Shown: positions 1 to 5,848 of the stretch, piece by piece
Layout: each line of letters begins with the position of its first letter
Position numbering within the stretch: the stretch's first letter is position 1
Assembly (NCBI GenBank): GCA_938008865.1
Contig: CALLJA010000629.1
Location: 1 to 6,282 of the forward strand
Origin: an uncultured Anaerolineales bacterium
Lineage (GTDB): Bacteria; Chloroflexota; Anaerolineae; Anaerolineales; Villigracilaceae
Length of the DNA: 6,282 bases
Reading direction: 5' to 3'
Translations under genes and position numbers: made by a program
The notes under the pieces: generated by a model
What the model saw: the letters and a program-made list of their open reading frames with translations, nothing else
Database searches by the model: none
Told to the model about the DNA's origin: nothing

Positions 1-446
1 CGGCGGGCATGTTCTTCCTGGTGGGCGTGATCTACGAGCGTACCCACACCCGCAACCTGGACGACTTCGGCGGCCTGTTCCCGCTGGTGCCTGTCTACGG
101 CGGCATCCTGATCTTCACCAGCATGGCTTCCCTCGGCCTGCCCGGGCTCAACGGCTTCATCTCCGAGTTCCTGGTGGTGCGGGGATCCCTGCCGCTGCTG
201 CCCGTGTATACGGCCGTCAGCATGCTCGGCTTGTTGATGACGGGCGCTTACATCCTCAAGGGCATCAAGCAGGTCCTGCACGGTCCGCTCAATGAACATT
301 GGGCGCACGGCGAACACAAGCTGACCGAGATCAACACCCGCGAGATCCTGGTCATGGCTCCGCTCATGCTCCTCATCCTGGTTATCGGCCTGTGGCCCGC
401 CTGGATCCTGGACGTGATCAACAAAGCCGTGATGATGCTGTTCTAA
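1..446 (+). CDS. nuoM: NADH-quinone oxidoreductase subunit M, C-terminal part (first of two tandem NuoM-type proteins)
   Basis: This is the 3' end of a gene truncated by the window edge; the frame is open from base 3 and about 147 residues are visible. It belongs to the antiporter-like proton-pumping subunits in the membrane arm of complex I. Visible hallmarks are the family loop ERTHTR followed by an FGGL segment (about nt 36-77), then a TM12-type segment with GLPGLNGFISEF whose glutamate (nt 165-167) matches the essential Glu407 of E. coli NuoM. Two further hydrophobic segments follow, and the protein ends soon after the last one (WPAWILDVI). It lacks the long lateral helix and extra C-terminal helix of NuoL, so NuoM is the better call. 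The TM5 and TM7 residues lie upstream and cannot be checked. The next gene starts 13 bases after the stop, consistent with one operon. Confidence 0.9.
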   Translation, partial: AGMFFLVGVIYERTHTRNLDDFGGLFPLVPVYGGILIFTSMASLGLPGLNGFISEFLVVRGSLPLLPVYTAVSMLGLLMTGAYILKGIKQVLHGPLNEHWAHGEHKLTEINTREILVMAPLMLLILVIGLWPAWILDVINKAVMMLF

Positions 447-459
447 TCGAGGTGGATCA

Positions 460-2001
460 ATGAACTTTCCTGTACTGAGCGTGATCGTTTTTACTCCCCT
501 CGTGGCGGCGGTGTTGATCCTGTTGATTCCCGCGAACCGCAAGAACGAGGTGCGAACCACGGCGCTGGTGGCGTCGGTCTTTGCGCTGGCGCTGTCCATC
601 TGGGTATATGTCCAGGTTGCCATGCATCCCGTCGTGGACCTGGCTGCCGCGGGCTATCCCTACCAGTTCATCGAGAAACTGACCTGGCTTTCGGTCGGCA
701 ACTTGCACATCGAATATCACGTCGGCGTGGATGGCATGAGCGCGCCGCTGGTCCTGCTGACGGGCATTGTTATGTTCACGGGTGTGCTCATCTCCTGGGG
801 CGTCGACGACCCTCACGCCCCGACCGGCATCCAGGACCGTCCGCGTGAATTCTTCGCCTTCCTGTTCCTGCTGGCAGGCGGTGTGTTCGGCGTGTTTGTC
901 TCACTCGACCTGTTCCTGCTGTTCTTCTTCTATGAGATCGCGGTCTTCCCGATGTACTTGCTGATCGCCATCTGGGGCTGGGTCAAGACCCGCGAGTATG
1001 CCGCCATGAAACTGACCCTGTACCTGTTCATCGGCTCGGTGGTGGCGCTGGTCGGCGCCCTGGCCATGTACTGGACGGCGGGCCAGGCGACGGGCGTGTA
1101 CACCTTCGACATGCTCCAGTTGGAAAAGGCGGGCTTCCCGCTTGCCTTCCAGAACACCTGGTTCTTGCCCGTCTTCTTCGGTTTTGCGGTGCTGGGCGGC
1201 ATCTGGCCCTTCCACAACTGGTCACCTGACGGCCACGTGGCCGCGCCGACGGCCGTCTCCATGTTCCATGCGGGCGTGCTGATGAAACTGGGCGCGTTCG
1301 CCGCCCTGCGCGTGGGCATCATGTTGCTGCCCGAGGGTGCGAAGACCTGGTCCTGGCTGATCATGCTCTTTGCGGCCATCGCGGTGGTATATGGCGCGTA
1401 CATCGCCTTTGTCCAGACCGATATGAAATACATGATCGGCTTCTCGTCCGTTTCGCACATGGGCCTGGTGATGTTCGGCCTCTCGACCCTCAACCGCGAC
1501 GGCCTGACGGGCGCGGGCCTGCAAATGTTCTCGCACGGTGTGATGACGGCCCTCTTCTTTGCCGTGACCGGCATGATCTATGACCGCGCCCACACCCGTC
1601 AGATCCCCGAACTGGGCGGCATGGTCAAGCCCATGCCGTGGGCGGCTGTGGGCTTCATCATCGGCGGATTGGTCTCGATGGGCATGCCGTTCTTCTCCGG
1701 CTTCGTGGCCGAATTCCCGATCTTTATGGGCGTCTGGCAGGTGGTTCCGCTGGCGGCCATCATCGCGTCGATCTCCATCGTCATTACCGCCGCCTACATC
1801 ATGCGTAACATCCGCCGTGTGTTCTTCGGCGAAATGCCCGCCAACCTCGAAGGCCATATCAGCCCGATCACCGCGCTCGACAAATTGGCCATCGTCACCC
1901 TGTGCCTGTTGATGATCGCGCTTGGCGTGGCCCCCAACCTGATGGGGCCGATGGTGCAGGCGGGTGTGGACAATATCCTGCGTCTTCTGGGAGGTGCGTA
2001 A
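460..2001 (+). CDS. nuoM: NADH-quinone oxidoreductase subunit M, second tandem copy, lacking the TM7 lysine
   Basis: A complete 513-residue antiporter-like subunit of the complex I membrane arm, close to the usual NuoM length (509 in E. coli), with about 14 hydrophobic segments. Family motifs are YHVGVDGMSAPL near residue 87, FYEIAVFPMYLL (TM5), WPFHNWSPDGHVAAPTA (249-265), AGVLMKLG (TM8), YDRAHTR (374-380) and a TM12 segment MPFFSGFVAEF. Glu159 fits E. coli Glu144, Lys276 fits Lys265 and Glu418 fits Glu407. The position matching the TM7 lysine (E. coli Lys234) is Leu245, in VLGGIWPFH, and there is no other Lys or Arg between about 235 and 260. The start ATG has AGGTGG (450-455) four bases upstream. 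In the shared C-terminal region it is only distantly similar to the preceding copy, so the pair is an old duplication. It probably forms an additional or substitute antiporter module. Confidence 0.93.
   Translation: MNFPVLSVIVFTPLVAAVLILLIPANRKNEVRTTALVASVFALALSIWVYVQVAMHPVVDLAAAGYPYQFIEKLTWLSVGNLHIEYHVGVDGMSAPLVLLTGIVMFTGVLISWGVDDPHAPTGIQDRPREFFAFLFLLAGGVFGVFVSLDLFLLFFFYEIAVFPMYLLIAIWGWVKTREYAAMKLTLYLFIGSVVALVGALAMYWTAGQATGVYTFDMLQLEKAGFPLAFQNTWFLPVFFGFAVLGGIWPFHNWSPDGHVAAPTAVSMFHAGVLMKLGAFAALRVGIMLLPEGAKTWSWLIMLFAAIAVVYGAYIAFVQTDMKYMIGFSSVSHMGLVMFGLSTLNRDGLTGAGLQMFSHGVMTALFFAVTGMIYDRAHTRQIPELGGMVKPMPWAAVGFIIGGLVSMGMPFFSGFVAEFPIFMGVWQVVPLAAIIASISIVITAAYIMRNIRRVFFGEMPANLEGHISPITALDKLAIVTLCLLMIALGVAPNLMGPMVQAGVDNILRLLGGA
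1989..1994 (+). promoter_or_regulatory. Ribosome binding site selecting the GTG start of nuoN
   Basis: GGGAGG lies at the end of the second nuoM coding region, seven bases before GTG at 2002. This spacing supports the GTG start over the in-frame ATG at 2017, for which the spacing would be about 22 bases. The GTG touches the nuoM stop codon (1999-2001), suggesting translational coupling. Confidence 0.75.
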
Positions 2002-3447
2002 GTGTACACGCCAACCATGCTCCTGGCGATCCTGCCAGAAATCCTTTTGCTGACCCTGGGTGTGACCCTGCTGGTCGTCGAGCCGTTCTGGAAGGCCGAA
2101 AATCGCCGCAACGCGGGCTGGCTGACCTTTGGCGGCCTGCTGGCGGTCCTGGCCCTCAGCCTGCTCTTCGCCCGTCCCGCAGACCCGCAGACGGTCTTCG
2201 GCGGCATGCTGCGCTTTGACTGGTACGGCTTCTTCTTCAAGATGATGTTCCTCTTTGCCGCTGCCGCCACCTCGCTGTTCATGATGGATCACGAGAAACT
2301 CGGCCGCCGCGGTGAGTCTTACCTGTTGCTGCTGGCGACCACCCTCGGCATGTGCCTGATGGCCTCCTCCGCCGACCTGGTGATGCTCTACCTGGCCATC
2401 GAGACCACCTCCATCCCGTTGTACGTCCTCTCCGGGTTCATGCTCGACGACAAGGCCTCCACCGAAGCGGGCTTCAAGTATCTGCTCTTCGGCGCGCTGA
2501 CCTCGGCCGTCCTGCTCTATGGCTTCAGCCTCCTGTTCGGCTTTGCAGGCACTACCAACCTGTACGCGCTGAAGGATGCGCTCCTGGCCGGGCGCGGCAT
2601 GGCCCCGATGGTCTTTGGGGTGATCCTGCTGCTGCTGGTAGGTTTTGGCTTCAAGATCTCGGCAGTCCCGTTCCACTTTTGGGCCCCCGACGTGTACCAG
2701 GGCGCGCCGACGCCCATCACAGGTTTCCTGTCCACGGCTTCGAAGGCGGCGGGATTCGCCGTCCTGCTGCGCCTGTTCCTGGCGGCCTTCCCCGGGTATG
2801 CGAACTGGCCCTCCATCCTGGCGGTCGTGGCGACCCTGACCATGACCATCGGCAACCTGCTGGCTTTGCCGCAGACCAACATCAAGCGCCTGCTGGCCTA
2901 CTCCTCGGTGGCCCACGCGGGCTATGCGTTGATCGGCGTGGTGGCCTTCTCGAAACTGGGCGTGGCCAGTGTGGTCTTCTACCTGGCGGCCTATATTGCC
3001 ACCAACCTGTTGGCCTTCGGCGCGGTGATGGTTTTCAGCCGCGTCACGGGCCTGGACGATATCAAGGACTTTTCGGGCCTCAGCCGCCGCGCTCCCGCGT
3101 TGGGACTGGCCATGCTGGCGGCCTTCCTTTCCCTGGCGGGCATGCCGCCCTTCGGCGGGTTCGTAGCCAAGGTGATCGTCTTCCAGGCCGCCGTGGAAGA
3201 AGGCCTGTACGCGTTGGCCATCGTCGGCATCCTCAACTCCATTGTGGCCGTGTACTACTACCTGAACGTGCTCAAGTACGTGTACCTCTATCGCATGGAC
3301 GGTGAGAACGAGGAGGCGCATCCCATCCCGCTGACCCGTCCGTACGCCATCGCCCTGGCAACCCTGGCCTTTGGCGTGGTCCTGCTGGGCACGCTTTTCG
3401 GCCCGTGGTTCGAGTGGTCCAACCTGGCGGCGCTAAATCTCTTTTAG
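2002..3447 (+). CDS. nuoN: NADH-quinone oxidoreductase subunit N
   Basis: An antiporter-like proton-translocating subunit of complex I, placed last as in the usual nuo gene order. It has 481 residues (E. coli 485) and about 14 hydrophobic segments. The key charged residues are all present: Glu134 in YLAIETTSIPLYVL (E. coli Glu133), Lys218 in GFGFKIS (Lys217), Lys248 in STASKAAGF (Lys247) and Lys390 in GGFVAKV (Lys395). The lysine rather than glutamate at TM12 is the feature that separates NuoN from NuoM. The motif PFHFWAPDVYQGAPTP (223-238) and the C-terminal NSIVAVYYYLNVLKY are also typical of NuoN. The start is GTG directly after the nuoM stop. Unlike the second NuoM, this protein appears fully equipped for proton transfer. 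The stop is followed by a 45-bp gap and the atp genes. Confidence 0.96.
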   Translation: MYTPTMLLAILPEILLLTLGVTLLVVEPFWKAENRRNAGWLTFGGLLAVLALSLLFARPADPQTVFGGMLRFDWYGFFFKMMFLFAAAATSLFMMDHEKLGRRGESYLLLLATTLGMCLMASSADLVMLYLAIETTSIPLYVLSGFMLDDKASTEAGFKYLLFGALTSAVLLYGFSLLFGFAGTTNLYALKDALLAGRGMAPMVFGVILLLLVGFGFKISAVPFHFWAPDVYQGAPTPITGFLSTASKAAGFAVLLRLFLAAFPGYANWPSILAVVATLTMTIGNLLALPQTNIKRLLAYSSVAHAGYALIGVVAFSKLGVASVVFYLAAYIATNLLAFGAVMVFSRVTGLDDIKDFSGLSRRAPALGLAMLAAFLSLAGMPPFGGFVAKVIVFQAAVEEGLYALAIVGILNSIVAVYYYLNVLKYVYLYRMDGENEEAHPIPLTRPYAIALATLAFGVVLLGTLFGPWFEWSNLAALNLF

Positions 3448-3455
3448 CCACTTTA

Positions 3456-3484
3456 TTGACCGCATTTGACCTGTCAGTTATAAT
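3456..3484 (+). promoter_or_regulatory. Sigma-70-type promoter of the atp operon, giving a leaderless or near-leaderless transcript
   Basis: A -35 box TTGACC (3456-3461, five of six consensus bases) is followed by a 17-bp spacer and a perfect -10 box TATAAT (3479-3484). Transcription would be expected to begin near 3490-3492, and the ATG of the first atp gene is at 3493-3495. There is no purine-rich Shine-Dalgarno sequence before that ATG. The -10 box also contains an in-frame TAA (3481-3483), so the gene cannot start further upstream. A second TTGACC lies at 3466-3471, ten bases after the first. The promoter call is from consensus match and position only. Confidence 0.75.
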
Positions 3485-3492
3485 CGCGCCGC

Positions 3493-3765
3493 ATGACACA
3501 AACGGAGCAAAAAGGCCAAAATATTCTCAGCACCCTCCTGGTCGTCCTGATCGGCCAGGTAGGGTGTTTGACGCTGGTCGTCATCCTGGCTTCGGTCTTC
3601 GCGGGCATGTGGCTCGATAATATGTTCGGAACAAAACCAGTCATCACGCTGGTTTTGTTATTCGCTGGGATCCCCATTTCGGTGCTCCTGATGCTGTTTG
3701 TTTCGCGCAGGACGCTGGCGAAATTGAAATCACAATCCGAATCAAGCATTTCAAACTCTGATTAA
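3493..3765 (+). CDS. AtpZ/AtpI-like small membrane protein of the ATP synthase operon
   Basis: A 90-residue protein with two hydrophobic segments (about 14-38 and 50-70) separated by the loop GMWLDNMFGTKP (38-49). This loop, followed by a GIP turn in the second helix, resembles the AtpZ/AtpI family encoded at the front of many atp operons. Members are thought to help assemble the c-ring or handle Mg2+/Ca2+; they are not part of the catalytic machinery. The C-terminal tail is polar and serine-rich. The ATG at 3493 is the only sensible start, because a stop lies in frame at 3481 and no earlier start codon exists. It has no Shine-Dalgarno sequence, unlike the following three genes. Its codon use is less GC-rich than that of the nuo genes. 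The stop is 12 bases before the atpB start. AtpZ and AtpI cannot be separated with certainty here, so no symbol is given. Confidence 0.8.
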   Translation: MTQTEQKGQNILSTLLVVLIGQVGCLTLVVILASVFAGMWLDNMFGTKPVITLVLLFAGIPISVLLMLFVSRRTLAKLKSQSESSISNSD

Positions 3766-3771
3766 AGGAGG
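3766..3771 (+). promoter_or_regulatory. Ribosome binding site selecting the TTG start of atpB
   Basis: AGGAGG, directly after the stop codon of the preceding gene, lies six bases before TTG at 3778. It is a near-perfect Shine-Dalgarno match, and no ATG occurs in frame until after the first basic stretch, in the middle of the first hydrophobic helix. This decides for the TTG start. Confidence 0.85.
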
Positions 3772-3777
3772 CGGACT

Positions 3778-4758
3778 TTGGAACAACAAAAACGAAGACC
3801 CTGGCGCCGCTGGGTCGTGCTGGTCCTGATGATCGTGGGCTTCATTCTGGGCGGGATTTTTGTCCCCGTTCAGCCCGAGATCACCGTGGCAGCAGAAAAA
3901 CTCATTGAAGAGCCAATCGTCGAGAATTTCCTCGGCCTTGGCCCGTTTTATTTGGTGAATACAATCCCCACGTTGGTGGTGACCATTATTCTGCTGGTCT
4001 GGCTGGCCTGGGCGACCAATCGTTCGCTCAAGAAAAGCGCTGAGACGGACCTAGTCCCGCGTGGTATCGGCAACGCCATGGAAGCCATTCTGGAGATGCT
4101 CTATAACCTGACCGAAGGCTCGGCGGGCAAGTGGGCGAAACTCATCTTCCCGTGGTTTGCCACCATCATGATCTATGTGCTGCTGGCCAACCTGCTCAAG
4201 CTCATCCCGGGTTTTGAGTCGATTGGGGTGCTGCATCACGCTCATGGGGAGGGGCACGCCAAGGAACTCCTGGCAGGCAATTGGTATTTGTTCACGGCCG
4301 ATAAGGGCGAATATATCCTGGCCCCGTTCTTCCGCGGCATTTCCGTGGACCTGAATTTCACCGCTTCCCTGGCCCTCATTTCCGTTGTGATGATCCAGGT
4401 GATCGGTTTCCGCGCCCAGGGTTTGGGCTACCTGAGCAAGTTCTTCAATACCCGGCGCATGTTCAAAGTGCCGTTCTTTGGCGCGATGGATTTCCTGGTG
4501 GGCCTGCTGGAGTTGATCTCGGAACTCTCCAAGATCCTCTCGTTTGCCTTCCGTCTGTTCGGTAACATGTTCGCAGGTATCGTGTTGGTTGCCATCGTGG
4601 CGGGGCTGCTGGGCAAGATCAGCATCCTGCCCGCCATGGTCATGATGTTCGAACTCTTTGTTGGCGTCATTCAGGCTTTTGTGTTTGGCATGCTGACCAT
4701 GGTGTTCATGGCCCAGGCTACGCAAGGCCATGGCGATGAACACTCTGAATCTCACTAA
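3778..4758 (+). CDS. atpB: ATP synthase Fo subunit a
   Basis: The stator subunit that carries the proton half-channels facing the c-ring. It has 326 residues, about 55 more than E. coli subunit a. The essential arginine is Arg259 in LSFAFRLFGNMFAG (E. coli Arg210). Gln299 in VIQAFVFGMLTMVFMAQA matches Gln252. Ile268 stands at the position of Glu219 and Glu292 at that of His245, so the channel carboxylate is at the second site, an arrangement known from other subunits a. The extra length comes from a basic N-terminus (KRRPWRR) with a hydrophobic segment (about 12-32) before the first conserved helix (about 63-80), and from a His-containing outer loop (153-160). The C-terminal tail is also His/acid-rich. 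The start is TTG, chosen by the AGGAGG upstream. It lies 34 bases before atpE. Confidence 0.96.
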   Translation: MEQQKRRPWRRWVVLVLMIVGFILGGIFVPVQPEITVAAEKLIEEPIVENFLGLGPFYLVNTIPTLVVTIILLVWLAWATNRSLKKSAETDLVPRGIGNAMEAILEMLYNLTEGSAGKWAKLIFPWFATIMIYVLLANLLKLIPGFESIGVLHHAHGEGHAKELLAGNWYLFTADKGEYILAPFFRGISVDLNFTASLALISVVMIQVIGFRAQGLGYLSKFFNTRRMFKVPFFGAMDFLVGLLELISELSKILSFAFRLFGNMFAGIVLVAIVAGLLGKISILPAMVMMFELFVGVIQAFVFGMLTMVFMAQATQGHGDEHSESH

Positions 4759-4778
4759 TAAACTACTGGAATCAACCT

Positions 4779-4785
4779 AAGGAGG
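4779..4785 (+). promoter_or_regulatory. Strong ribosome binding site of atpE
   Basis: AAGGAGG stands seven bases before the atpE ATG in a 34-bp gap. It is the best Shine-Dalgarno match in the window. This fits the need to make about ten or more c subunits per enzyme from one polycistronic message, though that link is an inference. Confidence 0.75.
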
Positions 4786-4792
4786 CTGTATC

Positions 4793-5035
4793 ATGGAAGG
4801 ACAATTTCTTTTGGATGCGATGCGCTACGTGGGCGCAGGCTTGGCGATGATCGGTGCGGCAGGCGCGGGTATCGGAATCGGTCTATCGGTGCAGGGCGCC
4901 CTGACGGGCATGGCCCGCAACCCCGACACCTACGGCAACCTGCTGACCAATATGATCCTGGGCATCGCGTTCTCCGAAGCCATCGCGATCTACTGTCTGG
5001 TCATCGCGTTCCTGATGCTCTTCAAAGTCGTGTAG
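4793..5035 (+). CDS. atpE: ATP synthase Fo subunit c (proteolipid)
   Basis: The rotor-ring subunit that carries protons across the membrane. It has 80 residues and forms a two-helix hairpin. The first helix contains the glycine repeat GAGIGIG (24-30), the polar loop has ARNP (41-44), and the second helix carries the ion-binding carboxylate Glu62 in AFSEAIAIY. Compared with Na+-binding rings such as that of Ilyobacter, the serine after the carboxylate is Ala63 and the glutamine of the first helix is replaced by Ile29. This points to proton rather than sodium coupling. Length and motifs are ordinary. It lies between atpB and the b-delta gene, 17 bases before the latter. Confidence 0.97.
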   Translation: MEGQFLLDAMRYVGAGLAMIGAAGAGIGIGLSVQGALTGMARNPDTYGNLLTNMILGIAFSEAIAIYCLVIAFLMLFKVV

Positions 5036-5052
5036 TCCGATAGGAGCACCCA

Positions 5053-5787
5053 ATGGAAGCACTTGGTATTAATCTCGGTCTGCTCATTGTTCAAATCATC
5101 GCGTTCGCCATCGTTTTCCTGACGCTGAATTCGTGGGTGTATGGCCCGATGATGAACATGATGGAGACCCGTAAACAGAAGATCGCCCAGGGCCTCGAAG
5201 ATGCCCGCGTGGCTGCCGAAGCCCGCGCCAACGCGGAAAAGGAAGCCGCCAAGGTCCTGGCGGAAGCCCAGGCCGAAGCGGGCAAGGTCGTGCGTGAAGC
5301 TACCGACCGCGCCGCCGAAGCCGCCAAGGGTGTCAAGGCTGCTGCTGAAGCCGAAGCCGCCAAGGCTCGCGAGGCCGCCGTGGCCGACGCCGAAGTCGAG
5401 CGCAACCGCATCCTCGGCGACCTGCGCGGACAGGTGGCGGCCCTCTCCATTGCCGCCGCCCAGAAGCTGGTCGGCGACGCACTGGACGAGAAGCGTCAGC
5501 ACGTCCTGATCGACGAGTTCTTCTCGGGCGTCAAGGGCGGCAAGGTCGTCGTGCTCGATGGCTCCGACTTCAAGGGCGAATCCGCCGAGGTGACCAGCGC
5601 CCTTCCGCTGACCTCCGATGAAGAGTCCACCGTCAAGAAGGACATCCTCGCCAAGGTCGGCGCCCAGGCGGTGACCTTCCGCGTGGACCCGTCCATCCTG
5701 GGCGGCGTCGTCATCAAGGTCGGCGACAAGGTGCTGGATGGTTCCGTCGCTGGAAAGCTCGAAGGCCTGCGCCAGACCCTCAAGTAA
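5053..5787 (+). CDS. atpF: ATP synthase peripheral stalk: subunit b fused to the C-terminal domain of delta
   Basis: A 244-residue stator protein, whereas a usual subunit b has about 156-170. Residues 6-28 form the single membrane helix. Residues about 30-140 are a highly charged, alanine-rich coiled coil. Residues 124-157 (LRGQVAALSIAAAQKLVGDAL, then DEKRQHVLIDEFF) match the usual C-terminal end of b. After a short Gly/Lys linker (158-163), residues 164-244 resemble the C-terminal domain of delta/OSCP: EVTSALPLTSDEE (179-191), VDPSILGGVVIKVGDKVLDG (211-230) and the final helix SVAGKLEGLRQTLK. The N-terminal six-helix domain of delta, which grips the top of F1, is absent. No frameshift or internal stop is seen, so the fusion looks native. 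The start ATG has AGGAG (5042-5046) six bases upstream. It is the last gene of the operon. Confidence 0.92.
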   Translation: MEALGINLGLLIVQIIAFAIVFLTLNSWVYGPMMNMMETRKQKIAQGLEDARVAAEARANAEKEAAKVLAEAQAEAGKVVREATDRAAEAAKGVKAAAEAEAAKAREAAVADAEVERNRILGDLRGQVAALSIAAAQKLVGDALDEKRQHVLIDEFFSGVKGGKVVVLDGSDFKGESAEVTSALPLTSDEESTVKKDILAKVGAQAVTFRVDPSILGGVVIKVGDKVLDGSVAGKLEGLRQTLK

Positions 5788-5801
5788 ACTGACTTGACGT
5801 G

Positions 5802-5840
5802 AAGAAGGTTTTGACGGACAATCGTCAAAACCTTCTTTTT
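5802..5840 (+). terminator. Intrinsic terminator of the atp operon
   Basis: A perfect 15-bp inverted repeat (5802-5816 with 5823-5837), with a six-base loop GACAAT, runs directly into a T tract (5836-5840). It starts 15 bases after the b-delta stop. The reverse orientation has no T tract, so it acts on the + strand. It closes the Fo operon and separates it from murE. Confidence 0.92.
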
Positions 5841-5848
5841 GATTAACC

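Noticed and set aside
2352..3305. A 317-codon + strand frame inside nuoN
   Set aside because: Arg/Pro/Gly-rich out-of-frame reading of a GC-rich gene; nuoN has all its catalytic residues in the other frame.
1222..3321. A 699-codon open frame on the - strand opposite nuoM and nuoN
   Set aside because: Its translation is dominated by His, Gln, Arg, Glu, Asp and Gly with no domain pattern, as expected from the complement of GC-rich membrane-protein genes. It lies opposite two well-supported genes.
3432..3448. Inverted repeat GCTAAA / TTTAGC across the nuoN stop codon as a nuo terminator
   Set aside because: Only six base pairs, AT-rich, and no proper T tract after it; too weak to call.
4051..4755. 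A 234-codon open frame on the - strand opposite atpB
   Set aside because: Low-complexity His/Gln/Glu-rich translation lying entirely within atpB; no independent signal for a gene.
4793..5035. Sodium-dependent c-ring
   Set aside because: The serine after the carboxylate is alanine and the first-helix glutamine position is isoleucine, so the sodium ligand set is absent.
5150..5410. Repetitive alanine/glutamate codons in the b-delta gene as a DNA repeat
   Set aside because: The pattern is the normal composition of the subunit b coiled coil; there is no exact repeat unit.
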